A DNA stretch of 60,591 bases from Acidimicrobiaceae bacterium (GCA_947456245.1 CANGPS010000010.1:1-60591); one strand, 5' to 3'; counted from the stretch's first letter, positions 32,750 through 42,099 are shown. Notes: generated by a model not told the origin, from the letters alone. Numbers and translations are program-made.

Positions 32750-34161
32750 GCGAGCGCCGACGGACCTCCACCTCCAACTTCGGGGTGTCAGGTCGCGAGT
32801 CCCACGACGCCTCAGGCTTCTACGACCGGTTCCGGCAGCCCGAGCTCTCCGACGACACCACGTTGCTGGACCCGACCCCGGTGGCCGAGCCCTTCGTGGT
32901 CGGCGACGCCCGGGACATGGCCAGCGTGGCCGATGGGTCGGTGGCCCTGGTGGTCACCTCGCCGCCCTACTTCGCTGGCAAGGCCTACGAGGAGGAGCTC
33001 GCTGCCGAGGGTATCCCGGCCTCCTACCTCGAGTACCTCGAGATGCTCACCGAGGTCTTCGCCGAGTGCGTCCGGACCCTCGAGCCGGGTGGGCGCATCG
33101 CGGTGAACGTGGCCAACCTCGGCCGTCGTCCCTATCGCAGCCTGGCCGCCGACGTGACCAGGATCCTCGAGCACGACCTCGGCCTCCTGCTGCGGGGCGA
33201 GATCATCTGGCAGAAGGGCGAGGGTGCCAGCGGCTCGTGCGCCTGGGGCTCCTACCGCTCCGCCTCGAACCCCGTGCTGCGCGATCTCACCGAGCGCATC
33301 GTCATCGCCAGCAAGGGTCGGTTCGACCGTGCCCTGCCCGTCGCCAAGCGGGCGGCCCGGGACCTGCCGAGCGAGAGCACGGTGATGACCGACGAGTTCC
33401 TCTCCATGACGCTCGACGTCTGGTCCATCCCTCCCGAGAGCGCTCGCCGGGTCGGACACCCGGCTCCCTTCCCCGTCGAGCTGCCCGAGCAGCTGATCCG
33501 CCTCTACACCTTCGAGGGCGACCTCGTCCTCGACCCCTTCATGGGCTCGGGCAGCACCATGGTGGCGGCCGCCCGGCTCGACCGGCGCTACGTCGGCTAC
33601 GACCTCGACCCTGACTATGTGGCCCTGGCCCGCGAGCGCGTGGCCACCGAGGCCGAGCGGACCCCGAGCAGCCAGCGACGCGCAGCCGCCCTCGCAGAGG
33701 GACCGGGGGCCACGGCGCTGGCGGGCGCGGCCCTCGAGGAGGCCGGGTTCCGCGTGACCGGCACGGACGTGAAGATCCCCAAGTCCTCGATCAGCGTCGC
33801 CTTCACCGCCGAGGACGCCCTCGGCGGGAGCTGGGTGGTGGAGGTCGGCGGCGCCTTCCTCTCGCGCCGAGGCGGGCTCTCGCGACCGGACACGGCGCTG
33901 CGCAGCCTCGGCCGGCTGGCCGCGGTGCGGGGTCGTCTCGGCCCCGACGTCCGCCTGCTCCTGCTCACGACCGAGGTGCCCGAGGCGTCGCACGAGGCCG
34001 ACCAGGTCCTCAGGTCTGCCGGGCCGAACCTCGTCACCGACGTCATCGACGTCTTTGACGACGACGCCATGGCCCGCCTGGCCCACTACGCCGGGGGTGG
34101 CGGACCTGCCCACGGCTGGTGGACGGAGGCCGACATCGCCCGCACCGCGGAGGCCTGGTGA
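32746..34161 (+). CDS. Orphan DNA methyltransferase (N4-cytosine/N6-adenine, beta class) with C-terminal extension
   Basis: 471 residues. Catalytic motif IV TSPPY is at residues 71-75 and SAM motif I DPFMGSGST at 263-271. The order IV then I defines the beta class of amino-methyltransferases (CcrM-like). The middle (about 150-240) would hold target recognition. After the fold ends near residue 305 there is an extension of about 165 residues; its last part (LTTEVPEASHEADQVLRSAGPNLVTDVIDVFDDD) looks like a Rossmann-like or restriction-type fold. No restriction endonuclease gene is adjacent, so a housekeeping or epigenetic role is plausible. Its stop overlaps the next gene start (GTGA). Confidence 0.87.
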   Translation: MSERRRTSTSNFGVSGRESHDASGFYDRFRQPELSDDTTLLDPTPVAEPFVVGDARDMASVADGSVALVVTSPPYFAGKAYEEELAAEGIPASYLEYLEMLTEVFAECVRTLEPGGRIAVNVANLGRRPYRSLAADVTRILEHDLGLLLRGEIIWQKGEGASGSCAWGSYRSASNPVLRDLTERIVIASKGRFDRALPVAKRAARDLPSESTVMTDEFLSMTLDVWSIPPESARRVGHPAPFPVELPEQLIRLYTFEGDLVLDPFMGSGSTMVAAARLDRRYVGYDLDPDYVALARERVATEAERTPSSQRRAAALAEGPGATALAGAALEEAGFRVTGTDVKIPKSSISVAFTAEDALGGSWVVEVGGAFLSRRGGLSRPDTALRSLGRLAAVRGRLGPDVRLLLLTTEVPEASHEADQVLRSAGPNLVTDVIDVFDDDAMARLAHYAGGGGPAHGWWTEADIARTAEAW

Positions 34162-35552
34162 GCCAGCCCGGACGGTGGCGAGCGGCTGCCGAGGGCTCCT
34201 TCTGGCTCGACGATGTCGATCGCCCCGACGCCCGACCGCCGCTGCGCGGAGCGGTGACGGTGGACACCGTGGTGGTCGGCGCCGGGTTCACCGGGCTCTG
34301 GGCCGCCCTCGCCGCCTTGGAGGCGGATCCCGGCTCCTCGGTCCTCGTGCTCGAGGGATCCCGGATCGCCGAGCACGCCTCGGGTCGCAACGGTGGGTTC
34401 TGCTCCGCCTCGCTGACCCACGGCGACGGCAACGGCCGCGCTCGGTGGCCCGACGAGATGCCTCTGCTCCGCCGTCTCGGGGCCGAGAACCTCGCCGGCC
34501 TGGTGGCCGACGTGGAGCGGTTCGGGATCGACTGCGACCTCGAGGCCACGGGCGAGCTCACGCTGGCCGTCGCCGGCTGGCAGATGGCCGACCTGGTCGA
34601 GGAGTCGACCGCCCTCGGGGCCGCCGGCGTCGAGCACCGGCTCCTCGACGGCGAGGAGATCGCCGCCCTGGTCCGCTCGCCCCTCGCCGTGGGCGGCCTG
34701 CTCGAGGCCGACAGCACGGTCATGGTGAACCCCGCCCGCCTCGCCTGGGGGCTGGCCTCGGCGGTCGAGGCCCTCGGCGGGACGATCGCCGAGCACACCG
34801 AGGTGCGACGCCTCGCCACGGACGGCCCCACTCTCCGGCTCGAGACGCCCGGAGGCAGCGTCACGGCCAGCCGGGCGGTGATCGCCACCTCGGCATTCCG
34901 CCCGCTCGTGCGCCGCACCGCAGGCCGCACCGTGCCGGTCTACGACTACGTGCTGATGACCGAGCCGATCGACGCTGAGCTTCGGGCGTCGATCGGCTGG
35001 GAGGGTCGCCAGGGCATCGGTGACGCCGGGAACCAGTTCCACTACCTGCGGCTCACCGCCGACGACCGGCTCCTGTTCGGCGGCTACGACGCCGTCTACC
35101 GCTTCGCCCAGCGCGTCGACCCCCGCCACGACCAGGACCCGGCGATCTTCGACCACCTCGAGGCGGACCTGACGGCGATGTTCCCCAGCCTCTCCGACGT
35201 CGCCTTCAGCCACCGCTGGGGCGGGGCGATCGACACCTCCACCCGGTTCTGCGCCGCCGCCACGACGAGCCATGGCGGCAGGGTGGTGACCATCAACGGC
35301 TTCACCGGCCTCGGCGTGGGCGCCTCGCGCTTCTTCGCCCGGACCGGCATCGACCTGCTCTCGGGGCGCGAGACCGAGGCCACCGCCTGCTCCATGATCC
35401 GGCGGGGACCGATCCCCTTCCCCCCGGAGCCCATCCGCTGGGCGGGAATCCAGGCCACCCGTCGGGCCATCGCCGCCGCTGACGCCCACTACGGCAGGCG
35501 CGGCCCGTGGCTCAGGCTGCTCGACCGCCTCGGCCTGGGCTTCGACAGCTGA
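34158..35552 (+). CDS. FAD-dependent amine oxidase/DAO family protein
   Basis: 464 residues from the GTG at 34158, overlapping the methyltransferase stop. The FAD dinucleotide motif VVVGAGFTGLWAALAALE begins near residue 37; then HASGRNGGFC, a typical glycine-oxidase/DadA/PuuB-type ring, and the C-terminal FAD segment INGFTGLGVGASRFFARTGIDL. It is closest in pattern to gamma-glutamylputrescine oxidase-like proteins; the substrate is uncertain. The start overlap couples it to an unrelated methyltransferase. Confidence 0.83.
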   Translation: MSQPGRWRAAAEGSFWLDDVDRPDARPPLRGAVTVDTVVVGAGFTGLWAALAALEADPGSSVLVLEGSRIAEHASGRNGGFCSASLTHGDGNGRARWPDEMPLLRRLGAENLAGLVADVERFGIDCDLEATGELTLAVAGWQMADLVEESTALGAAGVEHRLLDGEEIAALVRSPLAVGGLLEADSTVMVNPARLAWGLASAVEALGGTIAEHTEVRRLATDGPTLRLETPGGSVTASRAVIATSAFRPLVRRTAGRTVPVYDYVLMTEPIDAELRASIGWEGRQGIGDAGNQFHYLRLTADDRLLFGGYDAVYRFAQRVDPRHDQDPAIFDHLEADLTAMFPSLSDVAFSHRWGGAIDTSTRFCAAATTSHGGRVVTINGFTGLGVGASRFFARTGIDLLSGRETEATACSMIRRGPIPFPPEPIRWAGIQATRRAIAAADAHYGRRGPWLRLLDRLGLGFDS

Positions 35553-35595
35553 CCACTCGCCCCACCCGCGCCGCCGGCCCTGCGAGGATGTGCCG

Positions 35596-36675
35596 ATGAG
35601 CACGACCGCACCCGTGAAGATCGGCATCATCGGCACCGGCATGATGGGCCTCGAGCACATCCGCAACCTCCAGGCGATCGAGGGGGCCGAGATCGTCGCC
35701 ATCGCCGACCCGCACCCTGAGTCCCTCGAGTGGGCCCGGATGACCCTCGGCGAGGGTGTCGACGTCCCCTCGTTCACCGACCACCGCGGCCTGCTCGAGG
35801 CGGACCTGTGCGACGCGGTGGTGATCGCCTCGCCCAACATGACCCACGCAGAGGTGCTCCTCGACGTCCTCGCCGCCGGGGTCGACTGCCTCGTCGAGAA
35901 GCCGCTGTGCACGACGATGGAGGACTGCCGTCGGGTGGTGGCCGCTGCCGAGGCCTCAGACTCGCTGGTCTGGGTCGGCCTCGAGTACCGCTACATGCCG
36001 CCGGTGGCGAGGGCCATCGAGATCGCCCGCAGCGGCGAGATCGGCGACGTTCGCATGGTGGCCATGCGCGAGCACCGCTTCCCGTTCCTCGTCAAGGTCG
36101 GCGACTGGAACCGCTTCAACGAGAACACGGGCGGCACGCTGGTCGAGAAGTGCTGCCACTTCTTCGACCTGCTCGGCCTCCTCGCCGGAGCCCCGGCGGT
36201 GCGGGTCATGGCCTCAGGCGGCCAGGACGTCAACCACCTCGACGAGTCCTACGGCGGGAGGGTGCCCGACATCCTCGACAACGCCCTCGTGATCATCGAG
36301 TACGCCAACGGCGTGCGGGGCTCGCTCGACCTGTGCATGTTCGCTGAGGGCAGCGTGAACCAGGAGGAGCTGAGCGTGGTCGGCGACCTCGGCAAGGTCG
36401 AGGCCTTCCTGCCGAGCGCCGAGGTGCGCGTCGGTCAGCGCGTCGGCTGGCACGACGGCGTGCAGTCCCAGATCGTGGTCGACGAGCGCGTGGCCCACGA
36501 GGGGTTCCACCACGGATCGAGCTACCTCGAGCACCTCGACTTCCTCGACGCCGTGAGGAACCGTACGGCACCATTGGTCACGGTGGCCGACGGCCTGGCC
36601 TCGGTGGCGGTGGGGATGGCGGCCCAGATCTCCCTGGCCGAGCATCGGGTCGTGGAGCTCAGCGAAATCCTCTAG
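35596..36675 (+). CDS. Gfo/Idh/MocA family oxidoreductase
   Basis: 359 residues. N-terminal NAD(P) Rossmann motif IGIIGTGMMGLEHIRNL, strand-2 end IADPHPE, the conserved VEKPLCTT (EKP motif), then a C-terminal alpha/beta domain with NTGGTLVEKCCHFFDLL, where GG...H-FD holds the usual catalytic His. It acts on sugars, inositols or related polyols; the substrate is not determinable. The ATG at 35596 is chosen because GAGGA lies about 7 bases upstream; the GTG two codons earlier has no spacing. The TAG stop overlaps the CTA of the convergent LLM gene. Confidence 0.88.
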   Translation: MSTTAPVKIGIIGTGMMGLEHIRNLQAIEGAEIVAIADPHPESLEWARMTLGEGVDVPSFTDHRGLLEADLCDAVVIASPNMTHAEVLLDVLAAGVDCLVEKPLCTTMEDCRRVVAAAEASDSLVWVGLEYRYMPPVARAIEIARSGEIGDVRMVAMREHRFPFLVKVGDWNRFNENTGGTLVEKCCHFFDLLGLLAGAPAVRVMASGGQDVNHLDESYGGRVPDILDNALVIIEYANGVRGSLDLCMFAEGSVNQEELSVVGDLGKVEAFLPSAEVRVGQRVGWHDGVQSQIVVDERVAHEGFHHGSSYLEHLDFLDAVRNRTAPLVTVADGLASVAVGMAAQISLAEHRVVELSEIL

Positions 36676-37718
36676 GCACCGTGGAAGAGCGGGCCGTGCT
36701 CGAGCAGCGGCAGGACCAGCTCCCCGAACCTTCGGCACTCGTCAAGGTGCGGGTAGCCCGACAGGATCACGGCGTCGATCCCGAGGTCTTGGAGCTCGTG
36801 CAGGTAGGCCGCCACCTGGACGGGATCCCCGACCACCGCAGCACCGCAGCCTGATCGCCCGCGGCCGATGCCGGTGAAGAGGTGACGACCGATGTAGCCG
36901 TCGACGTCGGCGAGGTCGCGCAGGCTCGCCTGGGCGGCCACGCCGACCGAGCCGCTGTCGAGCGCCTTGGCCCGGAGGTCTGCCCCAGCCTCCGGGTCGA
37001 GCGCTGCGACGAGGTGGGCGGCGGCGGCCCTGGCCTCGGCCTCGGTCTCGCGCACGACCACGTGGACCCGGTAGCCGAAGCGGAGGGTGCGGCCCAAATG
37101 ATCGGCGCGACCACGAAGGTCAGCGATGGTCTCGGCCACCCCCTCGAGGGTGTCCGGCCACATGAGGTAGACGTCGGCGCAACGCGCCGCAACGTCTCGG
37201 GCCGCCTCGGAGAGGCCGCCGAAGTAGAAGGGAGGGCGACGGCGGCGATCCCGGGCGATCCGAGGCGGGCCGAGCGGGCCAGCCGGTCGCCCGGCGAGGA
37301 GGTCGTCAAGGGTCGCCATGACGGTCGCCGTACGCGCGTAGCGAGCCTCGGAGGAGAGGATCTCGCCCGGCAACGGTGAAGAGATGAGGTTCAGATCGAT
37401 CCGGCCGCCGGCGATCTCGTCGAGCGACGCCACCTGGCGGGCCAGCTGCGCAGGCCACAGCTCGCCGGTGCGGACGGCGAGCAGCAGGCGGATCGACTCG
37501 GTCCGGGTCGCCACGGCGGCGGCGAACACGGTGTTGTCGATCCCGAGCTCGTAGCCAGACGGGAGCAGGATCGAGTCGAAACCCTGGCGTTCAGCCTCCT
37601 TGACGATCTCGGCGCAGTGCTCGAAGGAGGAGAGAAGGGTGGGGTCCGCGACACCGATCTGCTCGGCGTCGTCGTCGCAGAGTGCAGAGAACCAGGAGAG
37701 CTCCATCGGTCGCGCCAT
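36672..37718 (-). CDS. LLM-class flavin-dependent monooxygenase (SsuD-like)
   Basis: 348 residues. Luciferase-like TIM barrel: GFDSILLPSG, SIRLLLAVRTGELWPAQLARQVASLDEIAGGRIDLNLIS (flavin phosphate and barrel strands), PFYFGGLSEAARDVAARCADVYLMW, and YLHELQDLGIDAVILSGYPHLDECRRFGELVLPLL. These last parts match alkanesulfonate monooxygenase SsuD. It probably desulfonates an organosulfonate with FMNH2, but no ssu transporter is nearby. The ATG at 37718 is chosen; an ATG at 37706 or a GTG/ATG further upstream is possible. Confidence 0.87.
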   Translation of the reverse strand: MARPMELSWFSALCDDDAEQIGVADPTLLSSFEHCAEIVKEAERQGFDSILLPSGYELGIDNTVFAAAVATRTESIRLLLAVRTGELWPAQLARQVASLDEIAGGRIDLNLISSPLPGEILSSEARYARTATVMATLDDLLAGRPAGPLGPPRIARDRRRRPPFYFGGLSEAARDVAARCADVYLMWPDTLEGVAETIADLRGRADHLGRTLRFGYRVHVVVRETEAEARAAAAHLVAALDPEAGADLRAKALDSGSVGVAAQASLRDLADVDGYIGRHLFTGIGRGRSGCGAAVVGDPVQVAAYLHELQDLGIDAVILSGYPHLDECRRFGELVLPLLEHGPLFHGA

Positions 37719-37810
37719 GTGGCGATCTTGGCACCGACCGAGGGCGACGAGCATCTCGTCGCCGAGGGACCGATACTTGATGGGAGAGGTCAGACGATGG
37801 GAGCACGAGG

Positions 37811-38098
37811 ATGATGGACGGTCGCTACGGGGAGCAGTTCGGGCAGCACGAGGGGTTCCACTGGGGGATCTTGGTGATGATCGCCGCCGTCGCAGCGATC
37901 GCGGTCATCACGGTGCTCGTCATCCGGGCCCTGGATCGGAGCCGGGGCACGGATGCACCCAGCACGCCGACCCCGCTGGCCTCGGCCGCCGGTGCCGGAT
38001 CGTCGGCCGCCGACATCCTCCAGACGCGACTGGCAAACGGTGAGATCGACGTCGCCGAGTATCGAGAGCGGATGGCGGCACTGATCGAGACGTCGTAG
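37811..38098 (+). CDS. Small SHOCT-domain membrane protein
   Basis: 95 residues. A short N-terminal tail precedes one membrane helix (WGILVMIAAVAAIAVITVLVIRAL), a Pro/Ser linker, and a C-terminal SHOCT motif (ADILQTRLANGEIDVAEYRERMAAL). SHOCT modules mediate oligomerisation in many small actinobacterial membrane proteins. Either the ATG at 37811 or 37814 could start it (GAGG directly before). Function unknown. Confidence 0.8.
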   Translation: MMDGRYGEQFGQHEGFHWGILVMIAAVAAIAVITVLVIRALDRSRGTDAPSTPTPLASAAGAGSSAADILQTRLANGEIDVAEYRERMAALIETS

Positions 38099-38255
38099 CT
38101 CGCAGGCCAGCTCGGGTCGACTGACGACGTGGTCAAGGTCGGAGCGCCCCTCTGGACGCGCCATCTCCTGCATCATCACCGCATCGCCTAGATTGGGTGT
38201 CCCGTCGGCATGGGCCACGGGGTGCCGTGCTGGTGCCCCGTCATCGTGTGGGCAC

Positions 38256-38332
38256 GGGGGCGTAGCTCAGTTGGCTAGAGCACCTGCTTTGCAAGCAGGG
38301 GGTCGTGGGTTCGAGTCCCATCGCCTCCACCA
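38256..38332 (+). tRNA. tRNA-Ala (anticodon TGC)
   Basis: Acceptor GGGGGCG pairs with CGCCTCC (one G-U), D arm GCTC...GAGC, anticodon stem around loop TTTGCAA (anticodon TGC), T arm GTGGG-TTCGAGT-CCCAT, discriminator A and encoded CCA. Confidence 0.95.
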
Positions 38333-38343
38333 TTCGTAATGCC

Positions 38344-38370
38344 GTGAGGCAGCGGAACGAGACGCCTCAC
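38344..38370 (+). terminator. Hairpin downstream of tRNA-Ala
   Basis: GTGAGGC (38344-38350) pairs with GCCTCAC (38364-38370) across a 13-base loop, 12 bases after the tRNA end. Confidence 0.4.
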
Positions 38371-38475
38371 AACGTCAGCGGCATCGAGGCGAGACGACGT
38401 CTGGGGTGACCGTCATCGGTTGCTCTGCGAGAGGTGACCGGCCCCTCGCTCGCGGCGCAGCGAGGAGTCCGATGC

Positions 38476-38799
38476 CTAGTCGAGATAGTCGGCCTGCGGT
38501 GCGAGGATGATCTCTGGGAGCACCTCGAGGATGGCATCGTCCATCGCCCGTCGAGCTGCCTCCTCACGACGGGCCTCGTCTCCTTGGAGCACCCGCTCGA
38601 ACGCAGCGTGGCGAACCTCGTCGCTCGGCCACTGCGCGTAGGAGTACCAGAGGTCGTCGTCACCTCGATGGAGCCGAGAGCCGAGCGAGCCGACCTGGAG
38701 CAGTGCCTCCGTCCGCTGCGACCACGCCTGCACGAACGCGTCCTCGCTCCCCGGTCGGAGCCGCCAGCGATAGAGCACGACGAAGCCGGCAACCGACAT
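38476..38799 (-). CDS. Small ABM-like (dimeric alpha/beta barrel) protein
   Basis: 107 residues. Pattern FVVLYRWRLRPGSEDAFVQAWSQRTEALL, then LHRGDDDLWYSYAQWPSDEVRHAAFE, typical of antibiotic-biosynthesis-monooxygenase-like or NIPSNAP-like single-domain proteins. The C-terminus ends LPEIILAPQADYLD. Many members are heme or quinol monooxygenases; function here is unknown. It lies 10 bases after the SRPBCC gene and is likely cotranscribed. Confidence 0.7.
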   Translation of the reverse strand: MSVAGFVVLYRWRLRPGSEDAFVQAWSQRTEALLQVGSLGSRLHRGDDDLWYSYAQWPSDEVRHAAFERVLQGDEARREEAARRAMDDAILEVLPEIILAPQADYLD

Positions 38800-38809
38800 G
38801 GTGCGAGGA

Positions 38810-39268
38810 TCAGGCCTCGACGGCCTCGGCGAGGCGCTCCAAGGTCACGCTCATCGTGACGCGGTTGCGTTCCGCACGGTCGTCGACCCCGGACATCTGC
38901 TTGCTGAACTCGAGGGCGGACTCAGGGCGAAGGTCCTCGCTCCACTCCGTGACCCGACACCCGGAGGCGGTGGGTTCGAACCGGTAGCCCCAGGTGGAGA
39001 AGTGGAACTCCATCAGGGAGCACTCGAAGACGAAGGATCGTCCCGGTTCGGCCTCGATGATCCTCCCCTGGGTCGTCCAGGTGAGCTCACCGTTGCGATT
39101 GTGCCCGTCGAACGTGGCGCCGACGGCAGGACCGTCGAATCCCTCGTGCCACTCGCAGGCCTGGCACTCGTCCGACCACTCGCCCATCCGCGTCACGTCG
39201 GCGATGGCGGCGTACACGGCCTCAGGGGAGGCAGCGATGTCACGGGAGATCTCGATCCTTGTGGTCAT
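38810..39268 (-). CDS. SRPBCC-family (polyketide-cyclase-like) protein
   Basis: 152 residues. Starts MTTRIEISRDIAASPEAVYAAIADVTRMGEWS, the classic START-like N-terminus, followed by the cavity strands LTWTTQGRIIEAEPGRSFVFE. Such proteins bind hydrophobic ligands. The ligand is unknown. It pairs with the downstream ABM-like protein. Confidence 0.85.
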   Translation of the reverse strand: MTTRIEISRDIAASPEAVYAAIADVTRMGEWSDECQACEWHEGFDGPAVGATFDGHNRNGELTWTTQGRIIEAEPGRSFVFECSLMEFHFSTWGYRFEPTASGCRVTEWSEDLRPESALEFSKQMSGVDDRAERNRVTMSVTLERLAEAVEA

Positions 39269-39474
39269 GCTGCCAATTCCACCACAACCCCACCCTCGAA
39301 GCAGGATGGACTTCCACGAGGGTCAGGCGTCGACACGGTGGTCGAGCGAGGCGCAGAGGGATCCGTGAGCACGGACCGCCGGGACGGTGCCATCGTCCTC
39401 GGCGTCGCCGCGCACCCAAGGCTCCGTGTGACGCGACCGCTCATGGGGTCGTGAAGACCCGAGGGCTCTCGCCC

Positions 39475-40048
39475 CTAGCTTGAGCGGCAGTCCGCTCCGT
39501 CGTAGGCCTTCTCCTTGGCGACGACGGGCACCTTCTGGTCGATGGTCCCCGCAGCGCTCCCGGATCCGTAGCCCGACACCGACACCCATCGGCCCTTGGC
39601 CAGGTTCAAGAAGCGGAGGGCACCCCCGCTGTCCACCGATCCAGCGCCGTAGTAGGCCTTGAGCCCGCTGACCTGCTGCGTCGTCACCGCTGCGGTCGTG
39701 GCGTCGATGGCGTAGAGAGTCGTGCCGTTGAGGCCATAGAGGGTCCCGTTCACCCAGACGAGGTCGAACGCCGTGACGTCAGCCGGGGCCCCACCAGTGT
39801 TCCCAGGCGAACAGGCCATCGACCGATGGCCCGGTGATCGAGACCGAGGCGGTGCCGATCGGGAGCTTCGCCCGGCCGGCGGGACCCGCGCTCCAGTGGT
39901 TGACCACCGCGTGCTTCGTCAAGGTCGATGTCAGCGACGACGAGGTCGCGTCGGAGTGAGTCGAATCGCAGGCGACGCCCACGACGACGAGAGAGACGCA
40001 TCGCGCCGTCGAGGGCCAGCGGCGTCGCGGCGTCGCTGGAGCGTGCAC
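39475..40048 (-). pseudogene. Frameshifted lipoprotein gene (beta-propeller-like C-terminal part)
   Basis: Two overlapping frames look like one gene. The first (from the GTG at 40048) has a basic start, hydrophobic segment and lipobox VVGVAC, then SITGPSVDGLFAWEHW before a stop at 39779. The second frame (39819-39475) continues with NTGGAPADVTAFDLVWVNGTLYGLNGTTLYAIDATTAAV, a propeller-like strand pattern, to a stop at 39475. The same DNA around 39800-39815 reads WEHW in one frame and PGNTGG in the other, so a one-base indel is likely. It is either a real disruption or an assembly error. The product would be about 190 residues. Function unknown. Confidence 0.55.
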
Positions 40049-40186
40049 GGCTGCGACCGAACCAGCGAGGGATTAATTCTTGGCAAATGCCACGTATGAC
40101 ACGGCACGACGTGGATTCCAACGCGGTCCCGCCACCCATCGTGCTCTCGGCGAGGGGCGGCGCGACCGTCATGCAAGGATTGGGCC

Positions 40187-42043
40187 GTGTCCACGCCGGT
40201 TCGCTGTCGCTTCGACGAGCTCGGACCCACCGGGCCGCTGGCGACCGAGCTCTGCGACCTCCGAGAGGTAATCGAGGCCTGGTCGCTCGACGAGGTCCCC
40301 GACGCCCTGGCCCGAGTCGAGGCGGCGACGCATGACGGTTCGGTGGCGGCGGGCTTCGTCACCTACGAGGCAGCACCGGCGTTCGATCGGGCGCTGGTCG
40401 CCAGGGCCAGCCCAGCAGGCCGAGGACGCCTTCCCTTGGCCTGGTTCGGGGTGTTCGCCACCTCCAGGCCCGCCGCGGCCCTCGCAGATGCTCGCCGGCT
40501 GGACGACGATCGAGTCGAGGTCCTGCCGGTCGGCGGCGGATGGACCTGTGACATCGGCCAGGACGCGCACCGCTCCCGCGTCGACGCGCTCCATGCGGCG
40601 ATCGCCGCCGGCGACACCTACCTGACCAACCTGACCAGCCGGTTCCGACGGCCATGGGCAGAGGGCGAGGACCCCTTCGCCCTCTACGCGCAGCTGGCCT
40701 CGCAGTATGCGAGCGGCCTCCACGCCTACCTCGAGACGGACGACTGGGTGGTGGTCAGCGGCTCGCCGGAGCTCTTCTTCGACCTGGCCGGACATCGGCT
40801 CACCGTGCAGCCCATGAAGGGGACCGCTCGGCGTGGGCGGTGGGCCGAGGAGGATCGAGCCATCGCCGAGGCGCTCCGGCAGTCCCCGAAGGAGCGGGCC
40901 GAGAACGTGATGGTCGTGGACCTCGTGCGCAACGACCTCGGGCGGATCGCCGTTCCCGGGACCGTCGAGGTGCCGGAGCTCTGCGAGGTCGAGCGCCATC
41001 CGAGCGTCTGGCAGCTCTCCTCCACGGTCGCCGCCACGGTCCGCCCTGACGTCGGCCTGGCCGACGTGTTCGGTGCGCTGTTCCCCTGTGCCTCGGTCAC
41101 GGGTGCCCCGAAGGTGTCGACCATGCGGCTGATCGCCGAGCTCGAGTCCTCGCCCCGAGGCGTCTACTGCGGGGCGATCGGTCGCGTCAGCCGTCCAGAT
41201 GGGGCGGGGGGCGGGCTCGAGGCCCGGTTCTCTGTGGCCATCCGCACCGCCGTCATCGACAAGGTGGGTCGATCGGCCGTCTACGGGTCAGGTGGCGGCA
41301 TCACCGCGGACTCGATCCCCGAGGACGAGTGGCACGAGCTGCTGCTCAAGGCCGACGTCCTCGCCGAGGCAGCCACAGGGCCAGACCCAGATGCCGCCCT
41401 GCTCGAGACGATGCACTTCGACCCGGCCGACCGCGTCGGCGCCGAGTCCGGGATCCGCAACCTCGACCGGCACCTCCATCGACTCGCGCAGACAGCGCGG
41501 CGCCTCGATCGGCCCTGCCCCGCAGATCTGCGCAGGCGCGTGGTGGACTCGGTCGCCCACCTCGGGCCCGCTCGCATCCGACTCCTGGTGCACCCTGATG
41601 GCGGCCTGGTCATCGAGGACCACCGGCTCCCCGTGGCCACGACAGGCTCCCCGATCCGCCTGTGCATCGACCATGTGGCGGTCGACCCCGCCGACCTGGG
41701 CCTCTTCCACAAGACCACCGACCGACGCCGCTACGTCGAGCGGAGCGAGCGGCACCCGTCCGCCGACGACGTGGTCCTCGTCAACCTGCGGGACGAGGTG
41801 ACGGAGACCACCCGGGCGAACCTGGCCGTGAGGATCGACGGGACCTGGTGCACGCCACCGCTCGGCAGCGGGCTGCTCCCGGGCGTCGAGCGCGGCCGTC
41901 TCGTCGAGGAGGGACGGCTCCTCGAGCGAACCATCACGATCGAGGAGCTCAGCGCCGCCGACGAGATCGCCACCGTGAGCTCGCTACGCGGCTGGAACGT
42001 GGCGATCGTCGAGCCCTGTCCGCGCTGCGCAGCAGGATCCTGA
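40187..42043 (+). CDS. pabB: Fused aminodeoxychorismate synthase component I / aminodeoxychorismate lyase
   Basis: 618 residues. About 1-400 are PabB: HRSRVDALHAAIAAGDTYLTNLT, QPMKGTARRGRW, VMVVDLVRNDLGRIA and ASVTGAPKVSTMRLI, plus SAVYGSGGGITADSIPEDEW near the end. About 405-618 are the PLP lyase PabC, with the catalytic Lys in LFHKTTDRRRYV and VNLRDEVTETTRANL. Together they convert chorismate plus ammonia to 4-aminobenzoate for folate. The glutaminase PabA is not encoded here. The start is the GTG at 40187; there is no strong ribosome site. Confidence 0.93.
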   Translation: MSTPVRCRFDELGPTGPLATELCDLREVIEAWSLDEVPDALARVEAATHDGSVAAGFVTYEAAPAFDRALVARASPAGRGRLPLAWFGVFATSRPAAALADARRLDDDRVEVLPVGGGWTCDIGQDAHRSRVDALHAAIAAGDTYLTNLTSRFRRPWAEGEDPFALYAQLASQYASGLHAYLETDDWVVVSGSPELFFDLAGHRLTVQPMKGTARRGRWAEEDRAIAEALRQSPKERAENVMVVDLVRNDLGRIAVPGTVEVPELCEVERHPSVWQLSSTVAATVRPDVGLADVFGALFPCASVTGAPKVSTMRLIAELESSPRGVYCGAIGRVSRPDGAGGGLEARFSVAIRTAVIDKVGRSAVYGSGGGITADSIPEDEWHELLLKADVLAEAATGPDPDAALLETMHFDPADRVGAESGIRNLDRHLHRLAQTARRLDRPCPADLRRRVVDSVAHLGPARIRLLVHPDGGLVIEDHRLPVATTGSPIRLCIDHVAVDPADLGLFHKTTDRRRYVERSERHPSADDVVLVNLRDEVTETTRANLAVRIDGTWCTPPLGSGLLPGVERGRLVEEGRLLERTITIEELSAADEIATVSSLRGWNVAIVEPCPRCAAGS

Positions 42044-42093
42044 CGACTCGGAGGCGGTGATCGCCCCGACCGGACGCCGCAGGGCCCTGCTCC

Positions 42094-42099
42094 TAGCCT
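42094..42099 (+). promoter_or_regulatory. -10 box of leaderless promoter
   Basis: TAGCCT then 6 bases then the GTG at 42106; no ribosome site. Confidence 0.5.

Noticed and set aside
39259-40335. Short plus-strand frames around the split lipoprotein gene
   Set aside because: Arg/Ser-rich shadows; only the minus-strand pair shows a signal peptide and a protein-like body.
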